Assembly (NCBI GenBank): GCA_029256865.1
Contig: JARIEH010000007.1
Span: 1 to 6,341, forward strand
Direction of reading: 5' to 3'
DNA from: Psychrobacter sp.
GTDB taxonomy: Bacteria; Pseudomonadota; Gammaproteobacteria; Pseudomonadales; Moraxellaceae
Length of the DNA stretch: 6,341 nucleotides
Below, piece by piece: positions 1 to 5,433 of this stretch. The first letter of the stretch is position 1. Every line of letters begins with the position of its first letter. The notes beneath the pieces are model-generated. The model did not search any database. It worked only from the letters and a program-made list of their open reading frames with translations, and had not been told where the DNA came from. Both the position numbers and the translations under genes were made by a program.

Positions 1-851
1 ACAAGACGCAGCTCTACAAAGTGCAGGTGGATATTTGGTTGATCGATAGCGAATACGATGACGATATCGCCAGCGCGATTAAAGCTTCTAATGCTAGTAC
101 CGTATTAGTAGGTTTTAGCCAAGCGCCACATTTAAATGAGGTACAGCGCTACGCTAAGTGGCAGCGTAAGCTAAAACGAAAACTGGCGCAATTACTTGAT
201 AGGCCTACGCTATTAGAAAATAGAGTTTATGATAGTACTGTTCCCTCTTGGCGTTTTGTAGTATTCCTAGGCTCTGCTATGGGTGGGCCTAGCGCAGTAA
301 AAGAGTTTTTGGATCATTTATCACCCACGCTGCCGATTTGTGTTTTATTGGCGCAGCATTTTAAGCAGAACATGATTGAAACCTTACCGCGCATACTGAA
401 CCATCATAATGAATGGTGCTGCCAAGTGATATCTACTACCCAGAAGCTACGCTCAGGGTATTGTCTGATAGCACCCGTTGATCGACAAATTGTTTGTGAC
501 TCTGAAGGTCGGGTTATCCTAACAGAGCAGGATTGGTCTGGAAACTATAAGCCCTCTATTGGCCAGTTACTCAAAAACACCAGCGATGTTTATGGCCATG
601 AGCTTGTGAGCATTATTTTCTCTGGCATGGGTAATGACGGTACACAGTACTTGAATAGCATTCAAGAAAACAACAGCCAACTGTGGGCGCAAGATCCAAA
701 CCTAAGTACTTATTCTAGCCAGCCACAAGCGATTGTTGATTCAGGGCATTGCCAGTTTATTGGTAGTCCTGAAGCACTCGCTCAAAAACTCACCGAGTAT
801 ATCGGTGAGAGAATGGCCACTCTTTCTTCATCTACGGTGAGAGATTTATGA
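1..851 (+). CDS. chpB: CheB-type protein-glutamate methylesterase of the Pil-Chp system, 5'-partial
   Basis: CheB-family methylesterases remove methyl groups from chemoreceptor glutamates; in the Pil-Chp pathway the expected substrate is the type IV pilus receptor PilJ (family knowledge). The frame is open from base 3 with no stop before the GTG at 21, so the gene probably begins outside the window. Numbering residues from that GTG, about 1-60 resemble the end of a degenerate receiver-like domain. The methylesterase domain spans about 78-262, with FLGSAMGG at 82-89, AQHF with His113 at 111-114, YKPSIGQLL at 176-184 and SGMGNDG with Asp206 at 201-207. His113 and Asp206 match the CheB triad. 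The position that is normally Ser (GASTGG) is Ala86, with Ser85 just before it, so activity is uncertain. The stop overlaps the start of the CheW-like gene (ATGA), indicating translational coupling. The chpB assignment rests on that neighbour and the domain; a generic CheB is the alternative. Confidence 0.87.
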   Translation, partial: KTQLYKVQVDIWLIDSEYDDDIASAIKASNASTVLVGFSQAPHLNEVQRYAKWQRKLKRKLAQLLDRPTLLENRVYDSTVPSWRFVVFLGSAMGGPSAVKEFLDHLSPTLPICVLLAQHFKQNMIETLPRILNHHNEWCCQVISTTQKLRSGYCLIAPVDRQIVCDSEGRVILTEQDWSGNYKPSIGQLLKNTSDVYGHELVSIIFSGMGNDGTQYLNSIQENNSQLWAQDPNLSTYSSQPQAIVDSGHCQFIGSPEALAQKLTEYIGERMATLSSSTVRDL

Positions 852-1438
852 AGCAAATCATGAAGCATTCATTCGAAGCGGTCAGTTTATTGACGACTAG
901 TAAAGGTATGCTTGAAGTGACTGTTATTCCAGCTATGAATCAGCCTGATTGGATCATCCCAAGTAGTTTGATCCTGAGTATCGATGATTATGATGAGCGT
1001 ATTGCGACATATTTATGGCAGCAGCAGGAAGTAGCAGTATTTCATCTCGTACCAAGTGATGAGGCTGTTGACACACTCATTGTGCTAGAAGGCAATACCG
1101 TTGCGCATCGTATTGCGTTACAAACAGCAGGACAACCCCATCAAATACAAGTACGAATCTCAGATGTTGAAGATTCTGAGTTACCCGAGCGCTATAGGCA
1201 GATAGCGCAGAATAATAGTGATGCTAACTTTAATAATGACGATGATGACAATACGCTAAAGAGTGACCATGCTAGCAATGAGAACGCCAATAACGATGCA
1301 GAGGATACGGCAGAAAAGCGTTTTAGAGAAAACGTTGTCACTTCTTATATGTTTCAGACCGTTGTCATTGATGATATTCCTTATCTGGTAGCAGATTTAG
1401 ATAAAATTGCTCACCAACTGGTCGATTTGGACAGCTGA
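848..1438 (+). CDS. chpC: CheW-like chemotaxis adaptor of the Pil-Chp system
   Basis: A CheW-like protein of 196 residues. Such adaptors link receptors to the histidine kinase (ChpA in this system) at the inner face of the cytoplasmic membrane. The N-terminal part (about 9-110) alternates short hydrophobic strands (LEVTVIPA, VAVFHLVP, DTLIVLEGN, HRIALQTAG, QIQVRISD) as in a CheW beta-barrel. The last strands follow at about 165-190 (SYMFQTVVIDDIPYLVADLD). Between them, about residues 117-160 form a polar stretch rich in Asn, Asp and Glu, including NNDDDDN, which is probably disordered and not typical of CheW. ATG 848 overlaps the upstream stop in ATGA, and GAGAG lies a few bases before it; Met5 (ATG at 860) is an alternative start. 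The gene is last on this strand and is followed by a terminator. The chpC name rests on its place after a CheB gene and on its similarity to ChpC rather than to PilI; the CheW fold itself is fairly sure. Confidence 0.8.
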   Translation: MKQIMKHSFEAVSLLTTSKGMLEVTVIPAMNQPDWIIPSSLILSIDDYDERIATYLWQQQEVAVFHLVPSDEAVDTLIVLEGNTVAHRIALQTAGQPHQIQVRISDVEDSELPERYRQIAQNNSDANFNNDDDDNTLKSDHASNENANNDAEDTAEKRFRENVVTSYMFQTVVIDDIPYLVADLDKIAHQLVDLDS

Positions 1439-1499
1439 TTAGCGCCAGCGTTAATAGTAGAATTTTCTAACGCATGTTAATAAAACAGTTCGTGACTAT

Positions 1500-1523
1500 A
1501 TTGATTTGAGTATTTAAATCAAT
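1500..1523. repeat. Short AT-rich inverted repeat downstream of chpC
   Basis: Arms ATTGATTT (1500-1507) and AAATCAAT (1516-1523) are perfectly complementary around an 8-base loop. There is no T run after it on either strand, so it is not a convincing terminator. It may add to the 3' structure of the chpC transcript or be chance in AT-rich sequence. Confidence 0.35.
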
Positions 1524-1534
1524 GCTCAAAAACA

Positions 1535-1567
1535 GAAAAGCCCCAAGCATGATGTTTGGGGCTTCTC
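1535..1567. terminator. Rho-independent terminator between convergent chpC and minE, probably bidirectional
   Basis: The stem AAGCCCCAA (1538-1546) pairs with TTGGGGCTT (1556-1564) and extends inward through G-T, C-G and A-T pairs to a three-base loop (1550-1552). Outward there are two more pairs beyond one mismatch. Read on the - strand, the stem is followed at once by TTTTCTGTTTTT (revcomp of 1528-1539), a good U-rich tail, so it fits minE best, ending about 75 bases after its stop. Read on the + strand, the tail is only CTTCTCTAT, so termination of chpC there is likely but weaker. Confidence 0.85.
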
Positions 1568-1640
1568 TATCGAGTGCCTAGAGATGAGCTAGATTGGATT
1601 CGCAACCATTGTCATTGCTACTCTAGCTTTAGGAATAATA

Positions 1641-1934
1641 TTACTTCTTATGTTCAGGCAGGCTGATATTCATCTCAAGCACATCAAGGCTGTCCTCTGA
1701 TCGATGATTGATATTGACATCGTCAATCTGTACACCGTTAACGTATTTATTGACGACTTCTAGTATCTCGCGTTTCATCTTTTCAATACGATCGGCGGTC
1801 AGTCGGTTATTTAGCCGATTTTCGCTAGCTACGATGACTTTTAGACGTTCGGTAGCCATGTTGGCACTACCGGCGGTACTGTTATCGTCGGTGCCAAATA
1901 GGCTACTCCAAAATCCTTTTTTCTTACTCATCAT
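1641..1934 (-). CDS. minE: Cell division topological specificity factor MinE
   Basis: MinE binds membrane-bound MinD, displaces MinC and stimulates MinD ATP hydrolysis, producing the pole-to-pole oscillation that leaves midcell free for the Z ring (family knowledge). The protein has 97 residues against 88 in E. coli. The N-terminal membrane-binding stretch is [11 protein letters not shown] (4-14), the anti-MinCD helix/strand region is [14 protein letters not shown] (27-40), and the dimerising topological-specificity domain is about 45-95, ending [13 protein letters not shown]. The extra length lies mainly in a polar segment (about 15-25, [11 protein letters not shown]) between membrane helix and anti-MinCD region. 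The start is ATG 1934, sharing one base with the minD stop (TAATG). The next codon is also ATG, and the G run at the end of minD (GGGGG) acts as ribosome binding site, so start choice differs by at most one residue. It is translationally coupled to minD and is the last gene before the terminator. Confidence 0.97.
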   Translation of the reverse strand: MMSKKKGFWSSLFGTDDNSTAGSANMATERLKVIVASENRLNNRLTADRIEKMKREILEVVNKYVNGVQIDDVNINHRSEDSLDVLEMNISLPEHKK

Positions 1935-2746
1935 TAACCCCCAAACCAGCGCTGTAATAGACTCTTTTTCTTAACATCAAGATGACGTAGTGGACGCTCT
2001 TCGCCTAAGAAACGGGCAACGATATCATCATAGCATTGGCCAGCGACTGAATCAGTATAGTGAATGACTGGCTCACCGTGGTTAGATGCTTCAAGTACAG
2101 CATCGCTTTCAGGGATGACACCAAGTAACGGCACCTTTAAGATATCGTTAGAGATGGTATCGATATCCATCATCTCATTAGCAGCAGCTCGTTCAGCGTT
2201 GTAGCGAGTGATGACTAAGTGCTCACGGACAGATCCTTGGCCTTCTTCAGCTTTTTTGGTACGGCTTTGTAATATACCAATAATGCGATCAGAGTCACGT
2301 ACTGATGAAATCTCAGGGTTGGTGACGATGATGGCTTCATCTGCATGATACATCGCTAGCTGTGCACCGCGTTCAATACCAGCTGGAGAATCGCAAATGA
2401 TATAGTCAAACTGCTTAGACAACTCATCCATAACTTCAGCCACGCCTTCATCCGTTAATGCATCTTTATCACGGGTTTGGCTGGCAGGTAAGATATATAA
2501 GTTCTCTAGCTGTTTGTCTTTAACCAGTGCTTGTGACAGACGGGCATTGCCGTTAATCACATCAACAAAGTCATATACAATGCGATTTTCACAGCCCATA
2601 ATCAAGTCTAGATTACGTAAGCCCACATCAAAATCGATAACAACCGTTTTATAGCCACGTAATGCTAAGCCGGCGGCAAAAGATGCGCTAGTCGTGGTTT
2701 TACCCACGCCGCCTTTACCTGAAGTGATTACAACAATCTTCGCCAC
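1934..2746 (-). CDS. minD: Septum site-determining ATPase MinD
   Basis: MinD is a ParA/MinD-type P-loop ATPase that dimerises with ATP on the inner membrane, recruits MinC and is released by MinE. The protein is 270 residues long, the same as in E. coli. Visible features are the deviant Walker A KGGVGKTT (11-18) with signature Lys11 and catalytic Lys16; switch [17 protein letters not shown] with Asp40; switch [10 protein letters not shown] with Asp119; the [17 protein letters not shown] block (82-98); ITRYN (179-183); and the amphipathic membrane-targeting tail [12 protein letters not shown] (259-270). The start is GTG at 2746, supported by AGGAG (revcomp of 2755-2759) eight bases upstream; no ATG fits better. 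The gene overlaps minE by one base. Unlike the compact E. coli operon, it is separated from minC by 393 bases, so separate transcription from a promoter in that gap is plausible. Confidence 0.98.
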   Translation of the reverse strand: MAKIVVITSGKGGVGKTTTSASFAAGLALRGYKTVVIDFDVGLRNLDLIMGCENRIVYDFVDVINGNARLSQALVKDKQLENLYILPASQTRDKDALTDEGVAEVMDELSKQFDYIICDSPAGIERGAQLAMYHADEAIIVTNPEISSVRDSDRIIGILQSRTKKAEEGQGSVREHLVITRYNAERAAANEMMDIDTISNDILKVPLLGVIPESDAVLEASNHGEPVIHYTDSVAGQCYDDIVARFLGEERPLRHLDVKKKSLLQRWFGG

Positions 2747-2800
2747 AATGGCACACTCCTATAGTTCAATGGGATATCTGATAGATAAAAATCGTTCGAT

Positions 2801-2816
2801 AACACGTAATCGTGTT
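2801..2816 (-). repeat. Small hairpin in the minD leader
   Basis: AACACG (2801-2806) and CGTGTT (2811-2816) form a perfect 6-bp stem with a four-base loop, about 55 bases upstream of the minD start. On the - strand it is followed, after ATCGAACGA, by TTTTT (2786-2790 complement). The spacing to the T run is too long for a normal terminator, so it may be a weak attenuator, leader structure or chance. Confidence 0.3.
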
Positions 2817-2893
2817 TGGATATAAGCTTTTGCAACATGAGTTGATACGCTGCTAAGCCTGACTGATAGATGCTTATAGAATAAATGGCACGG

Positions 2894-2934
2894 TTATGCT
2901 ACGACGGTTACCTGCGTGCGTAAGCCTAGCATAA
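2894..2934. repeat. Imperfect two-tier dyad in the minC-minD gap
   Basis: Outer arms TTATGCTA (2894-2901) and TAGCATAA (2927-2934) are perfect complements. Inside them, GGTTAC (2906-2911) pairs with GTAAGCC (2920-2926) with one bulged G, around an eight-base loop. Together they could fold as one hairpin with a 4-base internal bulge (2902-2905). Neither strand has a T run after it, so it is not a standard terminator. It would lie in the 5' leader of minD if transcription starts upstream of it, or in a minC-minD transcript as a processing or stability structure. Confidence 0.45.
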
Positions 2935-2945
2935 ATAAACAAAAA

Positions 2946-2954
2946 TTTATAGCA
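2946..2954 (-). promoter_or_regulatory. Candidate extended -10 box for minD (proximal)
   Basis: On the - strand this reads TGCTATAAA, matching the extended -10 pattern TGnTATAAT at all but one base. No good -35 is seen at 16-18 bases upstream. If used, the minD leader would be about 190-200 bases and would include the 2894-2934 dyad. This is a consensus match only. Confidence 0.35.
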
Positions 2955-3015
2955 AGGTTCTTATGATTAAGCAGTCACTTACCAATTAAATATTGAGCAG
3001 CTTATAACCACTGTC

Positions 3016-3024
3016 ATTCTACCA
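3016..3024 (-). promoter_or_regulatory. Candidate extended -10 box for minD (distal)
   Basis: On the - strand this reads TGGTAGAAT, again an extended -10 with one mismatch. A TTGTCA element (revcomp of 3046-3051) lies 24-25 bases upstream, too far for a normal -35, and nothing better is at 17 bases. It would give a minD leader of about 260 bases. This is a consensus match in AT-rich DNA, so chance is a real possibility. Confidence 0.3.
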
Positions 3025-3139
3025 TAGCTATAAATAGAGTCTGAGTGACAAATTTATTTAAATAGTGAGCTTACTGAATCATAAAGACGATCGCAGCAAT
3101 TGTCTCAAGAGTGACACTTATGGCCTGTCTGTTGTTAAA

Positions 3140-3979
3140 TTACAGATTATCCATAACCGTAAATACCAGGCCTTCACCTTCTATATATCGTACTTGTACT
3201 GGCTTGTCGATGGTCTCAGCAGGCAGGTTATCTCGCAAACAATAAGTACCAGCGACGGATACCAATGACGGGTTGAAGACTTGGCAAAAAATACGTGCAT
3301 CTTTATCACCCGTCGCTCCTGCTACCAGTCTGCCTTGTGCACGGCCATAGACATGAAGACTGTTGTCGGTAATGGCCTCAGCACCACTATTAATACTATT
3401 GGTTAATATTAGGTCGCCACCCACATGGTTGATACTTTGTCCAGAGCGCAGCATTTGATCATAGATCATACTGGTAATATGATCTGCACTCATGAGTGTC
3501 TCAGAAGGTGTGTCTACAGTGGCGTCAATATGTGTTTGATGGTCATGTGTATGGCTGATTGCTGCCTCATTATCTGTAGGCGGCACTTCTGTGACTGTAT
3601 TAGGCTCAATGGTTTGACTGATCTCGGTTTTAGGTTTTTTTGTCGGTAAGATACGTTCGATACGCTTTCCGTCACTTGGGAAGATCGCCAGTCTTTGCAT
3701 ACGAGCCTGCTCATCAAGTACGCCGGTGACCACTCCGATGGGCTGTAGTCCCCATGACCAAAGCAAATCTACCAAAGCGGATAAATCCTGCTCAACGCTA
3801 CTGTCAATAACGACAGGGATATTACTGTTCTTGTTGCTGACCAAGCCTGCCAAATGAGCTTCAATCGCTGCTGGGTCGTCAGTGTGCAACTGCAGGCGCG
3901 AGAACGTCAGCATCTTGCCATAAAAACTTATCGCTGGCTGAGGAGTCGTCACTTGATCGTTTTTATCCGAAGTCATCAT
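3140..3979 (-). CDS. minC: Septum site-determining inhibitor MinC, with long interdomain linker
   Basis: MinC inhibits FtsZ assembly; it is brought to the membrane by MinD and keeps the poles free of Z rings. The protein has 279 residues, clearly longer than the 231 of E. coli. The N-terminal FtsZ-inhibiting domain is about 16-107 (starting AISFYGKMLTFSRL, with PVVIDSS at 55-61 and LLWSWGLQPIGVVTG at 72-86). The C-terminal beta-helix domain is about 172-279, with the RSGQ motif (178-181) used for MinD binding, GGDL (187-190), HVYGRAQGRLVAGATGD (209-225) and ARIFCQ (228-233). Between them lies a Thr/Pro/Glu-rich linker (about 108-170) including a His cluster HTHDHQTH (143-150). The start is ATG 3979 with AAGGAT (revcomp of 3987-3992) seven bases upstream; the second codon is also ATG. 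It is transcribed toward minD but separated by 393 bases, and a TATAAT box sits upstream at 4032-4037. Confidence 0.96.
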   Translation of the reverse strand: MMTSDKNDQVTTPQPAISFYGKMLTFSRLQLHTDDPAAIEAHLAGLVSNKNSNIPVVIDSSVEQDLSALVDLLWSWGLQPIGVVTGVLDEQARMQRLAIFPSDGKRIERILPTKKPKTEISQTIEPNTVTEVPPTDNEAAISHTHDHQTHIDATVDTPSETLMSADHITSMIYDQMLRSGQSINHVGGDLILTNSINSGAEAITDNSLHVYGRAQGRLVAGATGDKDARIFCQVFNPSLVSVAGTYCLRDNLPAETIDKPVQVRYIEGEGLVFTVMDNL

Positions 3980-4031
3980 AATGTAAATCCTTAACAGAGA
4001 ATCATATTGCTGTGATCATTGCGCGGTTATT

Positions 4032-4060
4032 ATTATAGGTATGTCATTAATCACTTAAAT
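4032..4060 (-). promoter_or_regulatory. Candidate minC promoter
   Basis: A perfect TATAAT (revcomp of 4032-4037) lies about 52 bases before the minC start, which predicts transcription starting near 4025 and a leader of about 45 bases. The hexamer at 17-base spacing (ATTTAA, revcomp of 4055-4060) is a poor -35, so an activator or a weak promoter is possible. One arm of an 11-bp inverted repeat (4040-4050) falls inside the spacer. Confidence 0.5.
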
Positions 4061-4128
4061 GTCGTTGTTCATTATCATTGTGCAGTTTACTAATAGAAGC
4101 TAGGGATTAACAAGCCCTTAATGACATA
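4040..4128. repeat. Separated 11-bp inverted repeat upstream of minC
   Basis: TATGTCATTAA at 4040-4050 and its exact complement TTAATGACATA at 4118-4128 are 67 bases apart in the minC upstream region. The first arm lies between the -10 and the -35 position of the candidate minC promoter. This layout could be a pair of operator half-sites or two copies of one binding site in opposite orientation. No known regulator consensus was recognised. Confidence 0.4.
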
Positions 4129-4137
4129 AATATAGCC

Positions 4138-4160
4138 AAAAAACGGTGATTGAGCTCACG
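4138..4160 (-). terminator. Weak candidate terminator after the voltage-sensor-like gene
   Basis: On the - strand CGTGA and TCACCG pair (4156-4160 with 4144-4149, one bulged base) around a six-base loop, followed directly by TTTTTT (revcomp of 4138-4143). The stem is only five pairs, but the T run is good and its place 14 bases after the stop at 4174 is right. It would separate this gene from minC. Confidence 0.4.
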
Positions 4161-4173
4161 CTGGTTGGTTATA

Positions 4174-5271
4174 CTAAAGGTTAAACCGCTCTTGATGCTT
4201 CCATTGTTGGACTTTGACCTGATCTTCTAGCTCTGACAAACTGTCAGAAATAATATTGGCGATTAATGTTTCAAGAGTCGTATCTGTGGTGTTGATATTC
4301 GTCATTCCATGAGCAATAGTGACCATCAGCTTATCGAGAATCTCTGTACTTAATAGACGCTCATTAAGAGAGATGATTGAGTTTTCACCAATACTCTGGC
4401 CGATTTGCTGTAGCTGTGATTCAATTAAGCTGCCTGCAATGGGGATAAGACGCAGATAACGGCGTAGTTCAGGTGTATTCGCCAGTCCGTCTTGAATGGC
4501 ATTACCCACTTCATTTGCCAATAGGTTACCCTCTGCTGTTTGATCATTCAGTCTTTGCAGTTGCGGTATCAGCTCTTTACGCAACAACGATAATATGACC
4601 GCTTCAATCTCATCGCGATTACGAGTAATCGTTGATTCTATCAAGGATTTTTGCATTTCGGGGTCAGTGAGTTGCTGTCGATAATTGGCAATGGTGGTCA
4701 AAATTACTCGATCTGATAGCTCTTCTAACAATAAATCTATGTAAAATTTAATACGATTCAGCCATGGTTGTGGTAGTACTTGATAGCCCAGCTGATATAA
4801 CCGCCGTCCAATGACTACCGCCCGAAACAGTCGCAGCGCCCGTAACTGTGGGAAGCAACCAAGTACTTCATACCAGTGTATAAATGGGAAGAAAAACCAA
4901 CGATAATACACCTGCTCTTTAATCGCTATCGCCCAACGTATGAGCAACTCAACAATCAAAAAGACAGTAAAAAACCCACCAGCATCTCGTAACGGATCGT
5001 GTAGGGTGCTTTGATACCAATAGAGTCCGTCACTAAGCGCCAGCCAACCAGCAACTTGGTTGCTAAAGTTACTCATCAAAATCGCATCAGTGCCGATCAG
5101 CAGTAAGTCAATACTGATAACGACCAACATGATAATGTCATAAGTCAGTTTTACACGGTTTGGTACGGGGCGTTTAGGGGGCGGTAGCTTTAAGGAGGAG
5201 TCTGAAGGAGAGTTGGGTAAGGATTTTTTATTGATAGAAGAGTCGGAAGCAGTAGAGGCGGACACAGTCAT
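4174..5271 (-). CDS. Membrane protein with voltage-sensor-like N-terminal domain, no visible pore
   Basis: No named gene is recognised. Up to 365 residues. After a Ser/Pro/Lys-rich leader (1-40) come four probable membrane segments like S1-S4 of voltage-gated channels. S1 is about 43-66 (Asp45, Asp55). S2 is about 98-118 (FLIVELLIRW with Glu108 and Arg112). S3 is about 125-140 (WYEVLGCFP with Glu135 where Asp is usual). An S4-like segment (142-159) has Arg144, Arg147 and Arg150 at three-residue spacing, then Arg156 and Arg157. No S5-pore-S6 follows; residues 165-365 are a polar, mostly helical, probably cytoplasmic tail. Function is unknown; membrane-potential sensing is inference. Start is uncertain: AAGGG (5272-5276) touches ATG 5271 directly, too close to serve it, but sits six bases before the in-frame GTG at 5265 (363 residues). 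It lies downstream of, and on the same strand as, the acyltransferase, with its own TATAAT box. Confidence 0.85.
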   Translation of the reverse strand: MTVSASTASDSSINKKSLPNSPSDSSLKLPPPKRPVPNRVKLTYDIIMLVVISIDLLLIGTDAILMSNFSNQVAGWLALSDGLYWYQSTLHDPLRDAGGFFTVFLIVELLIRWAIAIKEQVYYRWFFFPFIHWYEVLGCFPQLRALRLFRAVVIGRRLYQLGYQVLPQPWLNRIKFYIDLLLEELSDRVILTTIANYRQQLTDPEMQKSLIESTITRNRDEIEAVILSLLRKELIPQLQRLNDQTAEGNLLANEVGNAIQDGLANTPELRRYLRLIPIAGSLIESQLQQIGQSIGENSIISLNERLLSTEILDKLMVTIAHGMTNINTTDTTLETLIANIISDSLSELEDQVKVQQWKHQERFNL

Positions 5272-5304
5272 CCCTTATCTCGGTAAGTATTTGGTCATCA
5301 AGTT

Positions 5305-5310
5305 ATTATA
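5305..5310 (-). promoter_or_regulatory. Candidate -10 box for the voltage-sensor-like gene
   Basis: The - strand reads TATAAT exactly, about 33 bases before the ATG at 5271, giving a short leader. The 17-base-spaced hexamer (CCTCTT, revcomp of 5328-5333) is a poor -35 and lies within one arm of the long inverted repeat 5319-5365. If this promoter is real, a protein bound to that repeat could activate or block it. Confidence 0.45.
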
Positions 5311-5318
5311 AATCAATC

Positions 5319-5365
5319 ATGAGACATAAGAGGTTTTGATATCTCAATAACCTCTTATGTCTCAT
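5319..5365. repeat. Long near-perfect inverted repeat between acyltransferase and voltage-sensor-like genes
   Basis: Arm ATGAGACATAAGAGGTT (5319-5335) is an exact complement of AACCTCTTATGTCTCAT (5349-5365). Inside, TTGA (5336-5339) pairs with TCAA (5344-5347) around loop TATC, leaving a single unpaired T (5348). The whole 47-base unit can thus fold into a 21-pair hairpin with one bulge. It starts 68 bases after the acyltransferase stop. It could terminate that transcript, but the stem is AT-rich and no T run follows on either strand. Other readings are an operator overlapping the next promoter, an RNase III/stability hairpin, or a small palindromic repeat family. Confidence 0.75.
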
Positions 5366-5433
5366 TATCAAAACATCATTTAGCTATTGTCTCGCTATTA
5401 TAGAGGAAAGACTGTGAGGAGTGAGGGTAATAG

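Larger units (their letters stand above)
2747..3139. other. Long non-coding gap between minC and minD
   Basis: These 393 bases hold no credible gene: frames are broken by frequent stops and only micro-ORFs of about a dozen codons or fewer start here. The sequence is AT-rich. It contains the minD ribosome binding site (2755-2759), two extended -10-like boxes on the - strand (2946-2954 and 3016-3024), an imperfect 41-base dyad (2894-2934) and a small hairpin (2801-2816). The simplest reading is a long 5' leader plus promoter region for minDE. A degraded gene or an unannotated small RNA cannot be excluded by eye. Confidence 0.6.

Noticed and set aside
21..23. GTG at 21 as the true start of the CheB gene
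   Set aside because: The frame is open through the window edge with no stop, there is no clear Shine-Dalgarno before it, and CheB-family proteins are usually longer at the N-terminus.
1708..1974. Open frame on the + strand across minE and the end of minD
   Set aside because: It is antisense to two clearly conserved genes, its composition is what the complement of those codons gives, and no ribosome site or domain supports it.
2963..2989. Micro-ORF on the + strand (MIKQSLTN) preceded by AAGG
   Set aside because: Eight codons with a plausible ribosome site can easily arise by chance in this gap, and no downstream + strand gene exists for it to regulate.
3147..3155. DnaA-box-like TTATCCATA
   Set aside because: A single copy with one mismatch to TTATCCACA, inside the minC coding sequence; no cluster of boxes or origin-like context is seen.
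3065..3268. Open frame on the + strand at the 3' end of minC and into the minC-minD gap
   Set aside because: Most of it is antisense to the conserved MinC C-terminal domain; it has no good ribosome site and no recognisable protein features.
3425..3717. Open frames on both strands over the MinC linker (3425-3649 + and 3514-3717 -)
   Set aside because: They are shadows of the minC reading frame; the Cys/His-rich look of one is a by-product of complementing the Thr/His codons of the linker.
4069..4080. Fur-box-like CATTATCATTG upstream of minC
   Set aside because: Only about half of a 19-bp Fur site matches, and no iron-related gene is near; AT-rich sequence gives such matches often.
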